From Nissolia schottii (Eukaryota > Streptophyta > Magnoliopsida > Fabales > Fabaceae): a DNA stretch of 64,000 bases. The stretch's first letter is position 1; each line of letters opens with the position of its first letter. Below the pieces are notes generated by a model that did no database searches, was not told where the DNA came from, and saw only the letters and a program-made list of their open reading frames with translations. The position numbers and the translations under genes were made by a program. Of the stretch, positions 11,576 through 22,924 are shown piece after piece. The stretch spans positions 1-64,000 of the forward strand of contig QANU01095177.1 of NCBI GenBank assembly GCA_003254905.1. Reading direction: 5' to 3'.

Positions 11576-11583
11576 TATAAATA
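11576..11583 (+). promoter_or_regulatory. TATA box of the solo LTR
   Basis: TATAAATA follows CCTCCTCCCC and precedes a pyrimidine-rich leader, as expected of an LTR promoter at the U3/R boundary. Confidence 0.6.
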
Positions 11584-12004
11584 CCCCCTCATTTCCTTTC
11601 ATTTTCACATATTCATAACCTTACCAAAACTCTACCAGAAATTCATTCGGTCCGGGAACTCCGCAGAAACACTGTCAGGAACTTGAAGCCGGTGGAAGAA
11701 CTTGGCACCCTCACCTCCCTAGCCACCTCTAATCTGCCTTAGGACTCTAAGAAGGTGGGTAATCCTAAGCTTGCCTCCTCCTTGGTGGCTTTTCTATGCT
11801 TGCTTGCTTATGTTCTATGTTATGTTTATGTTAGAATTGTTTGGTTAGGTTAGGTAGATGACTTTGTTATGATTTCTTATGCTTTTCTAAGTTAAACATG
11901 CTTGTATGGTGATGGTTGGAACCTGGTATAAAGCCCAAGAAGTGGCCATGGTTATGGTTTAAAGAAACAACAAGAAAACAAAAGAGGATTTTCAGCCACG
12001 CCCA

Positions 12005-12120
12005 GAGCGCTGAGCGGCTCCATGAACCGCTGAGCGGCCTGGGCTAAAGGGCTAAACCGGCGCTGAGCAGTGCCAGTGGGCGCTGAGCGGTTCTTACAGG
12101 CGCTGAGCGGCCTGAACCGT
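12005..12120 (+). repeat. CGCTGAGCGG minisatellite in the LTR
   Basis: The core GCTGAGCRG appears five times at irregular 20-30-bp spacing, separated by variants of CCTGAACCG. The core is GC-rich against an AT-rich background. Confidence 0.65.
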
Positions 12121-13665
12121 GGTTGCTTCATGGGATTCGGTTTATGAAAGTTTAGGAAGGTAAGGTTTTGAAAGATGTATTTGCTGCCTAGTTCCAACAC
12201 TCCCATGCTCAAGTGAATTATATTTACATTATAATGTGATTATGTGGTTATATGTTTATGTGTTTGAGCAAGCATGCATCATGAGGATAGATCACTAGAG
12301 GTTGTTGTTGTTGTTTGATGAATGAGTAATGAATAAAGATGAGAATGAAATGTAGGAACAAGAGCATCATGAGAAAGATAAATGTGTATATGAAAGAAAT
12401 GAATGATGGCATGCATGACATATGATGAATGAATGATGATATGGTCCACTTCCGGCTTAGCCAAGAGGGCGGCCCCTCGCCACCTAGTAAGGGGGTGGAG
12501 TCTTGTTGGCCCGGGGAACAGACAGAGAAGGCAGGTCGTACACCACCATGGAGACGACGGTCCTGAGGTGTACGAGGGAGTATTGGGACAATGGAAAAGA
12601 AATGATGAGAACATGCATTGAAATTCGTGCCCCAACGACACGATGACCCCTTGCATAGATATGATGAAATGTCCTATGCCTGGCAAGCATGGTGGAAGGT
12701 TTACCGCGCAACATATGCGTGATGATCAGTGTGTCTGTCAGCATACATGTGTATGATGTGATTGTGTTGCGACGGTTAGGAATAGAAAGCATGAGAACCT
12801 AGATAAGAAAGACTAGTTCCCCTGATCACCTAGTAACATAGATAAAGCTGTTCAGGATCCTAGGCCAAGATAATAATCAGTAGGATTCTAGTATGCATGC
12901 TCACTTAGAGATCTCCTGAACGGTCGGGAGGATAACCGAGAAAAATGAACCTTTGTTAGTGCTAAGGAACCCCACTGAGGACCAAGTGTTCTCACCCCCA
13001 CCCACTCGGTTATGGATCCCGCAGGTGCGCCGAGCAAATGGATTGACCCGAGGGACGTCTGGAAGACTACAGGAAGCTACAGCAGATCGAAGCCAAGCAA
13101 ACGGACGATGATGGCGTTAGGATGATATATGTTTTGCATTATGGTGTATGTCTTTTATACATTTTGTGTAAATACTTATTATTATGACAATGTGTAACTG
13201 TGTTATGGACCTTGGTTGTAATAATCTATATATATGCACATATACTCTCCATGTTCTATATTGGTCACCACGTAACTTGTTATAGAAGCTGACGCTTGTT
13301 GTTATATATATTCTCTTAATCACGCACGGCTCCTAGTTTACAAACTGATACTATAAAAGAACAATTTTTAAAATGGTCCATATTTTGCGTATAAGATATT
13401 TTCAAAGGTAAAAGTAAGGGCTAAAGGTAACCCGACACAACGAATAACAACCATGTGAGCATTGCTTATAACCCGGTTAGTAGGCAGTTAGCAGGGGTGT
13501 TACATCTGTATTGGAAATATGGTGGAGTATTGTTCATGGCAATTACTCAAGATGTGAATAGTCAGATTATCCCTATTGCATGTGCAATTGTTGAGGGGGA
13601 GACAAAGGAGGCATGATCTTATTTCTTGAAACTTGTCTGAGAACATGTAACACCCTAACCAGACA

Positions 13666-15392
13666 TTCTTGTTATATTGAACAGGAAAATAGTTACTCCT
13701 ATAATACTTCCGATGTTTCCTTATATATAAGTTCTTCTAGTCTACTGATATCAATTTTTTCAATATAGGTAACATTAAGGGGTTTTTTTTAATGCTAACA
13801 CTAATATTTGTGTTGGGCTTAAAGCGGTGAGAGGAGCCCAAAATCATATGAGATTTAAACAAAAGGGCTTACCCAGGCCTAACTAGTGCATGTTTGCTTA
13901 GGGTGTGACACCAACTCTTTGGGAATGTTTATCGTGAGTGTTTATGAAGCTTCCCCTGAAGGAGGAGCATGCCGATGTTGGGCCTCACTCTCGAGGGGGA
14001 GATTGTTTTGTTCCAAATGTGAATCTAATAGTTGCACATCAATGAAAATTTGGATTAAGTGAAGAGATTTGCGAAGATCCATAAATCCATTACCTTAAGA
14101 TTTTTGTTAGGATGTAGCGTTCAACCCGTTGTTTGTTTCACACTTAGCCCGTTTGGAAAAGCTTTTTGAGATGGTGCTCTGGCTCTCAAAAAGACATAAG
14201 TCGCCTTTTTGTGTTTGGTAAATTTATAAGCTAAAGAACTTTTGCTCATGACTTGTGAAAGTCTAAGGTGTTTTTGGGATCTCTCAAAAATAATTTTTTT
14301 AAGTTAGATTGTGTTCTACAAAATGTAAAAAAAGTAAATAACATTAAATTTAAACATAAATCCAACTTTATTCATTTATCCATTAAAATCATGGTTCTCC
14401 CTCATTAGTCATTTTATTATCTTTGCATATTCTAGTTATTTTATATTTTAGAAACAATTTTAAAGCATATTTACCAAATACTATTTTGTGACTTTTGCTT
14501 GTTGAGAGTCGCTTTTATCATATTTTACCAAACAATATCACTATGACCTTTTAAGAATAGCTTTTAGAGAACTTAGATAGCTCAACCGTTTTTGAAAAGT
14601 TACAATTTTACCAAACCAAACCTAAACCTTCTATGATTGTGGACTCCTTCACACTGCTTTAAACCTAACAGTTTGAATCTATGACAACTTTTTAGTCTTA
14701 AATATGAATGTTTTAACAATTAATTTAGATTTTAATTTGCACAATTATATAAATAGAGAATATTTTTAATACATTTACAATATAAAAGTATTTTTATACT
14801 ATCATTTAATAAAGTCCATGAAAATATTCTCATATAAAAATATTGATAATTATCTCAGATTCAATTCTTATTAAAAAAATAAAAAAGTCAACCTTATAGA
14901 AAAAATTTCTTTTCCAATTAATTATTGAGAAATTATTCTTGCACACCTAGGCTATTTTTACAAACTCAAATTTAGGTGGCGCAAAAACAACCGTCCTTAC
15001 TCTTCCCTCCTTTTCACAACTGAAATTGTGTCTTTCGTTTTTTCTTTTACGTATTTTCTTTCATTTTTTAATTATATTTATTATTTATTTTAATAATTTT
15101 TCACTATGAAGCTTTTTTGGTATTACGAAATCATCATTTTACCTTTTTCCTCTTTTAATTCTCTTCTTCTTCGCCCCTTTTCTCTTCACTAGAAATTTTG
15201 TTTTTTGGTTTTTGTTTTTTAGTTTTCACTAATCACGGTTGTGTCTAAGCATATAAAAAACACAAACACAACTTTACCAAAGTAAAATACCTAACATTTT
15301 TGTTGTTTAAGACACAACTAGTTCAAATAAACAGACATAACATTTTATTATACTTAGACACAACATTTTCGTGAACTCAGACCTAACCGTTC

Positions 15393-15435
<43 letters not shown>

Positions 15436-15511
15436 ACCCTTTGGTGAAAACATACATAACCTTTTTGTTGTTTGAGACACAACTAGTTCAAATAAATAGA
15501 CAAAACCTTTT
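13666..15511. other. AT-rich non-coding region before the assembly gap
   Basis: No gene is supported. A stretch at about 13810-14060 resembles the dispersed repeat seen at 29045 and 30045. A (TA)n run lies at 15397-15432. A block reading TTTTTGTTGTTTRAGACACAAC is present both before (about 15298) and after (about 15461) this run, so the run lies within a local duplication that reaches the N gap. Confidence 0.5.
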
Positions 15512-15947
15512 NNNNNNNNNNNNNNNNNNNNNNNNNNNNNNNNNNNNNNNNNNNNNNNNNNNNNNNNNNNNNNNNNNNNNNNNNNNNNNNNNNNNNNNNN
15601 NNNNNNNNNNNNNNNNNNNNNNNNNNNNNNNNNNNNNNNNNNNNNNNNNNNNNNNNNNNNNNNNNNNNNNNNNNNNNNNNNNNNNNNNNNNNNNNNNNNN
15701 NNNNNNNNNNNNNNNNNNNNNNNNNNNNNNNNNNNNNNNNNNNNNNNNNNNNNNNNNNNNNNNNNNNNNNNNNNNNNNNNNNNNNNNNNNNNNNNNNNNN
15801 NNNNNNNNNNNNNNNNNNNNNNNNNNNNNNNNNNNNNNNNNNNNNNNNNNNNNNNNNNNNNNNNNNNNNNNNNNNNNNNNNNNNNNNNNNNNNNNNNNNN
15901 NNNNNNNNNNNNNNNNNNNNNNNNNNNNNNNNNNNNNNNNNNNNNNN
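15512..15947. other. Assembly gap (436 N)
   Basis: A continuous run of N replaces the sequence that should carry the 3' part of the ketoacyl-CoA synthase gene. Single N bases also occur near 2517, 8419, 9838 and 34583. Confidence 1.
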
Positions 15948-16646
15948 TAGTACCTGTAAGAGTTGTTTGGCGAGGTCTAAGGCAATAAGTCCAGCACTAC
16001 AACCCATACCACTTAGATTATAGCTCACTATGTTATGCCCAAGCTTGTAATGGTTGACCACCATTGCACACAAAGAAGGTGTTGAATTGAACACACTACA
16101 ATTGGTCACAAGAATCCTTATATCATCAGCCTTCAATTTTCACTACAACAAAAATGACTATTACCGTCGAGACATTACCATCAGATGCGAACCGACGGTA
16201 ATACCGTCGGAAAAAAAAAAGTAGCCAACGGTAACCGTTCGAAGGAAATGGACCGGTGAAAAAGGCGTGCTATTACCATGGGAAAGTCTTCCTGACAGAA
16301 ATGCCGATGGTAATTTTTTAGCGGGGTATGGCGGGAACAACATTTTCGTCCGCCATACCCGATGGAAAATAGAAACGAATAGCAAACAACCACGTGTATT
16401 CAATAATTTAATGATGTAATCATTACCAGCGGCCATATCCGACGGTACATATATCATAGAGAGAATCGCTTATTTCATGTTATAGCAGCAGTATAAACCG
16501 ACGGTAAGTGCCTCGGTTATTCAACTGACGCCTCTTCCTAACGCTCGACCGTTTTCAAAGCGTTCAACATTCCCATTAACGCTCGGCCGGTTCCGAGAAC
16601 GTCGTTTCCATCGGATATGTCTGACGGTAACATTTTGGCCGAATAG

Positions 16647-16653
16647 TATAAAT
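16647..16653 (+). promoter_or_regulatory. TATA-like box inside the CACTA element
   Basis: TATAAAT is followed by CCCCTCCC and a pyrimidine-rich leader (TTCTTTTCTCTC). The layout resembles a plant core promoter directed into the element interior. No clear coding frame follows. Confidence 0.4.
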
Positions 16654-16806
16654 GCCCCTCCCCCATCCTCCTAAGCCTACACCATATTTTCTATTCTCTT
16701 CTTTTCTCTCATCGATTCTCCCCTTTATTATCCGTCGTGCGATGCTTTTGTTGTCGTGGACGTGATATTAGTTTAATTTGGTTATCAGTCTGCCGTTGCG
16801 TAAACT

Positions 16807-16917
16807 GAGCCATCTAATGGATGTGAAGTCTAAGATGATGGTAATTATCAGCTGTCCCGTTGGGGGAATAGTGATGACTACCATCATCTTGGACTTTGTC
16901 ATTCATTAACTGGCTGA
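16807..16917. repeat. Imperfect hairpin 1 in the CACTA element
   Basis: The arms at 16807-16852 and 16870-16917 are reverse complements with a core AAGTCTAAGATGATGGTA / TACCATCATCTTGGACTT and an outer paired part with mismatches. The loop is short. Confidence 0.65.
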
Positions 16918-16933
16918 TTATTTAATTATTAAT

Positions 16934-17120
16934 TAATTTTTGCTGAGCTTATTACTGGCACCACGTTAATTGGGAGAGTGATAAAGGCCAAGGCCAAGGT
17001 GGTGGTAATCAGGTGTTAGGGATTATCATATTATTGTTTTCCCTACTTGATTACAACCATATTGGTTTTGGCCTTTATCAATCGCTCAATTAAAGTGTCG
17101 CCAGGGCTTAGCAAAAATTA
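16934..17120. repeat. Long imperfect hairpin 2 in the CACTA element
   Basis: Arms of about 75 bases (16934-17010 and 17049-17120) pair from TAATTTTTGCTGAGC / GCTTAGCAAAAATTA through GATAAAGGCC / GGCCTTTATC to GGTAATC / GATTACA, around a loop of about 38 bases. Mismatches and a few bulges are scattered along the stem. Confidence 0.7.
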
Positions 17121-17786
17121 AGTGTGCATTACCATCAGACTATTCCGACGGGAAAACCCTAAACTCAACCCACAGTTACCGTCGGTTAGGACAGATAGAA
17201 ACTGCTGAGGTGATACCGTTGGACAACAATGCCGAATGTAATGACTTCGAAGTTGGTGCTGGGTAATGCGATTGCTCATTACCGTCGAAAAAATAACCAA
17301 ACCGACGGTAATGAAATAATGTGATCTGTCAATTAGCGCCAAAATTATTTGGCTACCGTCGGCGTGTATAGCGGACTAACGGTAAATGTTTTAATTAAAC
17401 GCTCCGTTTTGAATTGGATTTTTACTGGCGGTTATCTGAAGTTACAGTCGGTTATGTCTGACGGTAAAGGTCGGGACAGATTACTTAAGCAGCTTTCCTT
17501 TCTATTCTCCTCATTTCATTCTCATACTTCTTTCTCTCCACCCATCCTCTCCTCTCCACAGCCCTCACCACTGCCGCGCCCTCTCCCCCGCTGCGCCCTC
17601 GCCACTGCCGCGCCCTCTCCCCTGCGCCCTCGCCCCCGCCACTGCCACCGCCCTCCCACGGCCGCGCCACCACCCTCGCCAATGCCGCGCCACTACCCTC
17701 GCCATTGGGTTCTTGCCGCGCCACTGCTTCCACTCCGCAACTACAGGTCGACCAGCTTCTCCTACACTATCTGTGTTTTCTCTGTT

Positions 17787-18070
17787 TAATGTGTGTGTGT
17801 CTCCGTGGCTGATGATAAGCGCGTGTGTTTGTGATTTGGGATTGTGTGGGTGTGTTGTGAGGTTTTGTGTGTGTGTGGCTAGTGTTTGTGTGCGTGGCTG
17901 ATGTGTGTTGTGTGGGTGTGTTTGTGTGTGTGGCTGATGTGTGTTGTGTGGGTGTGGTGTGATTGTGTGTTTGTGTATTTGTGTATTTGTGTATGGTTCT
18001 GTGGGTGTGATTCTGTGTGTTTGTGTGTGTTTTTGTGTGTTTGTGTATTTGTGTGTGATTGGAATTGTCT
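17787..18070 (+). repeat. TG-rich microsatellite in the CACTA element
   Basis: Alternating TGTGTG, GTGGCTGATGTG and TGTATTTG motifs cover about 280 bp. The apparent His/Thr-rich and Val/Cys-rich frames on either strand are artefacts of this repeat. Confidence 0.8.
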
Positions 18071-18359
18071 GCCACTAGTTGAGAATTGGAATTGTTGTCA
18101 GGTTGATGATCAAAGAGATTTGAACTTAAGGTTGTAGGTATATATTTGTGAGCTTAAGTGTATAACTAGTGGAGGTTGTAATTACTTTCTGGTAATACAT
18201 TGTGAACTTAAGTTTCTATAGCGTAGCTCCCTATGGTTTTGGGCGATCATCCTTCTGCTCTAATCGTCATTGAGGACGACGAACCGCAACAACCCCACCC
18301 GAGTCCAACGAGCCTGACTATGACTCCCCCTTTTGGGATGAGCCTGACTACGACTCCTT

Positions 18360-18545
18360 TTTCTGGAACGGGGACGAGGACGGGGATGAGGACGTGAACG
18401 TCCACTTGGAGGTGAACGTGGATGGGAACGTGCACGTGAGCATCAACGTGGATGGGAACGTGAACATGGACGTCAACGTGGGTGGGAACGTGCCGTGAAC
18501 GTACACGTAGATGGGAACGTGTACGTGGACGTGGATGTAGATGAT
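18360..18545 (+). repeat. GTGGATGGGAACGTG minisatellite
   Basis: Six or more variants of an 18-bp unit (GTGGATGGGAACGTGNACG) follow each other. One plus frame around it reads as Asn-Val-Asp-Gly-Asn-Val repeats between acidic stretches but is interrupted by a stop, so coding is doubtful. Confidence 0.65.
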
Positions 18546-19665
18546 TCTGAGGATGACGTAGAGGATGAAGACCCTGTGTAGGACTGAATATATTGTACAT
18601 TAATTTTGAATATATTATGTATATTATTTGCTTCTTTAACTATGTAATGAATCTAAACATGCAAGGATATATATGGGAAGTACCACTTTGTGAATTTATT
18701 TGTTATCTTTGCTAATGGATACATGCATTAATCTGTTATAACTCTCACAATCAGTGTAATCGTATATTACATATTATTTAATTATTTATTTAATTATAAA
18801 ATTACCATATTATTTACGTCAACATTGTTACTCAAATAAATAATAATCATTCAAAAATAAAGGTTATGAATTTTTTTTAAATATTTGCCAATTACCGTCG
18901 GCTATAGCCGACGGTAGCATGGACAACGATTATCGACGACAACGGTAAATACTAACCGACGGAATATTAGTGTCAGTTTTCGGTGACGGTAACATTTGAA
19001 GAAAATACTATTATTATTAGCGCTGGATTGTTCTGACGGAAATCTGGTTCAAATTACCGTTGTCTTCCGTTCTCCGACGCAAAATTGGTTTCCATCGAAC
19101 CCTTTATCGGCGGCCCGATGACCAACGCTAAATCCGTCGGAAACACAATGTACCGACGGTAACTAGCTCATAACCGACAGAAAATACCGACAAAAATAGT
19201 GTAATTTCTTGTAGTGTTTGTTTTCAACAAGAGCTCATCAATGGGACCAAAAAAAACAGATTCTGTCTCTGTCCTTGCCTCATCTAAGGATATGTTTGGT
19301 GGGATGTTCAAGAGAGGCTCTGGTGCATAAGTCTTCTCACCAAATCCGGACTTTTCCATAATCTTCCTTTGGAAACCTAAGCTATCATCTAGGAATTGCC
19401 CTGTTGACTCCATTACCTCCATGAACATCTCCTTGCTACACATGCATTCAGGGTCAGGTTTGTAACAAGCCAAATCCACTAGGTAAACATGCCTTCTTGG
19501 CCATGCCATGAGGTCATAAAGTGTGGCTAATAATAATGCTAACAAGCCACACCAAATTAATGAAAGTGGAATCTGAAAAGGCGTCTCTTGAATAACATTC
19601 ATTATTGAATTATGAGACATGGCAAGAGCAAATAAGGCTAAAATTGACACAAGAAAGACACGCAT

Positions 19666-22570
19666 GATGTTGATATGCCATATACTCGCTGAAAACTTCC
19701 TTGTTTATAGGGTAACGTTTACGCTATTCACCCAAAAGAGCTAAATTTTCAATGTGCACCTATTGTTTCCATTATAAGCTGCGTTTTGGACCGTTAAATA
19801 TAGTGTTAATTTAATCTAACAGCTACCAAACAAACAGTATTATTAAGGTGAAAAAACTAAGAGTAAAACATACGTGTGCCAACAAGTTATCAGGTTAAAT
19901 GTATTTTCAAATTATAAAAATAGAAAATTGGAAACCTTCAACAATTATCATTAAGGATGTGTTTATTTTTCTCTCCTTTTTATCTCTCTTTTTTTTTTTC
20001 TCTCTCTCACCTTTGCTACCTCCTTATCTGGCGACCCCTCCGCTGCCCAACCACCGGGCACAACAATAGCAACCTGAGGTTGATGCATTGGTTCCACGCT
20101 TTTTTGAATCTGTTATTACTTTTTCCATCTCTTCCCATCTCATTTTTCCCATTTTTTATTCAAATCTAACTCTCTTGAGGTGGTTGTTGTAGCACGTGGA
20201 GGACGCGAAGGTTGTTCATCACTGAAACTCTGATCTTTTTCCATTGATGCTCCGGTCGTCTTCTCCATCGAGCACCCAAAAAATTCAATTCTCACTTTTA
20301 TTTTTGTTAAACATAAGAATTTTTTGTTATACTTTTTTATGATTTTTCTTCTTCTATTGAATTGGAGGCAAGAACAAGAAGCCGAGCTCGCCTGAGAAGG
20401 ATTTGGGAATTTTAGGGATTTCTGATTTTAGGAAAAATAAAGGAAAAAGAAGATAAAATTAGATTTGAAAGAAAAACAGGATTTGATGCACATCAACTGT
20501 TCGACAAATTATCTCAATGTTTAGAGATGGAGTGAGGAATTTGTTAAAAATGAAAGTGCATGTGTATGGGATTGAGTAAATTATGGGATGCGAATCATGT
20601 GATGTCAGAAGCAAATCTTATGGAGCAATTTTTGTGGATGTTTATTTTTTATTAATTAAAAAAATCATTTTTTTTTTGGTTTCCCTGATGTCAATGATTC
20701 TATCAATATGTGATTATAAGAAAGTCAATTTATATTAGTTTGCCTCCCAATTAGTTCATAAATAAGGGAGGAAAGATCTGTTGACGTTGGTGTGAGTGTG
20801 TTAAATCAGGAAATAGATAAAATACAAAAATGAAGTGATAGAGAAAGGAAATTTGATTTGAAAATATGGGTAAAATGATTATTTTATAGTTACAAAATAA
20901 AAATATTAAAAGATGAAACCTATTAGAATAAATATGTTCATTTATTTTAAATGAACACAGAATCCGTTGCCTATTTATAGAGTTGATTGACGGAGAGATT
21001 CCTATCTTGCGGATACAATGTTAGGGTATCGATTTCACGTTATAATAATTGAAATTATATTATAAAATTCTAAATTCATTTTAAAATTGGAATTGACTTA
21101 AAAGTTTGAATTCTAGATTTGGGTTAACTAAAGAATCAGAGCATAAATTGTCATTCTAATTTTAATTTTACTCTTGTTATTTAAATTTGTTATTTAAAAT
21201 TTTAAATTCACGAAAGTACTAATACAGTTATTATTTTTATAACATAACAATTTCTTATTATAATTTTTTGTGAAATTAATTTATTTATAAAATAATAAAA
21301 TTAAAATTTAGAATTTCATATATTTATATTATTTTATAAAGATATTTGATTTTAATAAATATGATTGCTAAAAGTAAATGAAAAAAATATAAACTTGAAT
21401 GATAAAAGAGAAAATTAATGAATTTTAGAATTGACAATTTTTAAGTTATGATATAAGGATTGAGAAGAGCTTTAATATTGCATTCAATTTTATTTATTTT
21501 TAAGATTTGTATCATTAGGCTTTAAATAATATCCAAGTCAACACATTATTTTATGTAAAAATAAGTACACGTAATATTTTTTTAGATATATTTACAAATT
21601 AAAATTTTGAATGGTGACTTTTTTTTTTTTGCCAAAGATTCTGACGTGCAACTTGGTAGAGGTGTGATAAGAGTTAAGGTTGTATATAGTACCAAGTCCG
21701 CTAATATATGAGAAATGATACGTGTATACTAAAAAAGTTTTCACAAGTTGTATATCAATATTAAATATTGATTTATTCTTTTATCTCTTCACTCTCCTTT
21801 AAGTCACGCTTCTCTTCTTTTTTTTTTCTTATTTTTTCTCATTTTTCACCTTCTTCCTTCCTTTTTTCTCATTTTTTATTCATCTGCAACCTCAATTTTT
21901 TTTTTCCATTTTGCTCTTCTCCATTTTTTCTTATTCTTTTTTTTTTTGTATCTTGCTTTTTTTTTGCCATTTTTTGTTCGTTTTTGTTTTTTTTTTTTCT
22001 TAAGGCGTTATGGAGAGCATGAACGAGGGACATTCTTCTTTGATCTAAGTTGTTCTATATGTTCTGTAATATTTCAGTGTGGTGTAAAGTTTGTTTATGT
22101 GTGTTATAATTTTGTTTATTTATTCGATTTTGGGTGGTGTAATGTTTGTTTACATATGGTGTAATGTTTATTTACGAGTGTTGTAATTTTGATTTTTTGT
22201 GATGTAATATTTCGGTGTAGTGAAATGTTTGTTTATGAGTAGTATAATGTTTGTTTACTAGTGAAGTAATATTTGTTTATTTCTTCATTTTTATGTGGTG
22301 TAATATTTGTTGATGTGTAGTGTGAAGTAATGTTTGTTTACTTCTTCATTTTTATGTGATATAATGTTTGTTTATGTATAGTATAATGTTTGTTTATGAG
22401 TTTTTAAATGTTTATTTCTGAGTGTTATAATGTTTGTTTGTGGTGTAATTTTTTAATATGAGAGAGTGGGTGGGTAGCAGGAAAGAGAGTGTAACATTTA
22501 TCCTTTACTATCTAGTTGTTGTGAGTCCCCTTTTTTTTTGTGTTTGATAATGTTTGTTTATTTTTCTTGG
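19666..22570. other. AT-rich intergenic region
   Basis: It contains the presumed KCS promoter side (just above 19665), long T-rich tracts (19960-20160, 21780-22000) and no supported gene; the short frames here are low-complexity. A degenerate tandem repeat fills 22075-22460. Confidence 0.55.
22075..22460 (+). repeat. Degenerate tandem repeat, unit about 20 bp
   Basis: More than a dozen variants of GTGGTGTAATGTTTGTTTATG follow one another with small indels. No inverted ends were seen. Confidence 0.65.
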
Positions 22571-22843
22571 CTTAATTAAGTTTTTAACCCCTGTAAAATT
22601 TCAAAGTTTGTTTTTAGTCCCTCTGTCTGGCTGGGATTAATAGTGATGACGTGGTCGTTAACAGCGCTGATGTAGTCGTGCCACATGGTATGTCACGTGG
22701 CATAATTATGCCACATGGCACGCCACGTCAGCGACATTAATCCCAGCCAGACAGAGGGACTAAAAACAAACTTTGAAATTTTATAGAGACTAAAAACAAA
22801 CTTAAAAATTTTACAGGTGCTAAAAATTAAATTTTATTTAAAT
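22571..22843. mobile_element. Foldback MITE with long terminal inverted repeats
   Basis: The left arm (TTTCAAAGTTTGTTTTTAG, then TCCCTCTGTCTGGCTGGGAT) has an almost perfect reverse complement on the right (ATCCCAGCCAGACAGAGGGA, then CTAAAAACAAACTTTGAAA). The right arm carries one extra copy of the ACTAAAAACAAACTT module. The centre holds GCCACGTGGCAT-type palindromes. A related left end occurs at 31283. TSD not resolved. Confidence 0.75.
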
Positions 22844-22924
22844 AATTTTTTTTGTGCCTATGAAAGGGTAAAACCAATATTAATACAAAACTAATTACAA
22901 AGTTGTGGCATTGACCAGTGTATA

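Larger units (their letters stand above)
10466..13504 (+). mobile_element. Solo LTR of about 3.04 kb (gypsy type), TSD TCTGT
   Basis: The block begins TGTAGCATCCCAC and ends GCAGGGGTGTTACA. It is bounded by TCTGT at 10461-10465 and 13505-13509. The start sequence does not recur inside and no primer binding site or polyprotein is present, so a single large LTR left by LTR-LTR recombination is the simplest reading. A TATA box lies near its centre. A diverged, reversed relative of its 3' part lies at 33165-34720. LTRs of this length are known in Tekay/Del-type chromoviruses; that assignment is inference. Confidence 0.8.
10290..13665 (+). pseudogene. Mutator-like (MULE) transposase fragment, split by a solo LTR
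   Basis: The left piece ends FWYCKPFISIDSTHL at 10465. The right piece resumes at 13505 with YWKYGGVLFMAITQDVNSQ, then PIACAIVEGETKEA. Together these match the MULE transposase core, in which the Asp of the IDSTHL motif and the AIVEGE-W-FFL segment are conserved. A TGA replaces the expected Trp codon after KEA and more stops follow, so the fragment is dead apart from the insertion. The frame continues across the insertion point when one TSD copy (TCTGT) is counted. Confidence 0.82.
16141..19216. mobile_element. Non-autonomous CACTA (En/Spm) element, TSD TTT
   Basis: The element starts CACTACAACAAAAATGAC and ends TTTCTTGTAGTG, with the 3-bp duplication TTT at 16138-16140 and 19217-19219. Subterminal regions are dense in the repeat TACCGTCGG and its complement (16160-16630, 17120-17470, 18890-19200), where CACTA transposases normally bind. 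No transposase-like frame exists in its 3076 bp, so it depends on a partner. Inside are a TATA-like box, two imperfect hairpins, a pyrimidine-rich CCGCC tract, a TG-rich microsatellite and a GAACGTGGATGG minisatellite. Confidence 0.92.
15948..19665 (-). pseudogene. KCS: 3-ketoacyl-CoA synthase gene disrupted by a CACTA element
   Basis: Reading the minus strand from ATG at 19665, about 149 codons are open: two N-terminal hydrophobic segments (about residues 3-20 and 32-50), then RRHVYLVDLACYKPDPEC, FQRKIMEKSGFGEKTYAPE and FGPIDELLLKT. This is the FAE1/KCS condensing enzyme of very-long-chain fatty acid elongation in the ER. At 19219 the CACTA element interrupts. The gene resumes at 16140 with [36 protein letters not shown] and [19 protein letters not shown], which includes the catalytic Cys. 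The rest, with the expected His and Asn residues, is lost in the N gap or absent. No other lesion is visible in the exposed coding sequence. Confidence 0.92.

Noticed and set aside
12279..12792. Minus-strand frames of 100-135 residues in the 12-kb region
   Set aside because: They lie inside the solo LTR, have no domain, and overlap each other in different frames.
15441..16136. Frames running through the N gap
   Set aside because: The gap bases are unknown; only the part 15948-16136 has real coding text (KCS).
17767..18137. Open frames rich in His/Thr (minus) and Val/Cys (plus)
   Set aside because: They are translations of a TG-rich microsatellite inside the CACTA element; both strands are open only because of the repeat.
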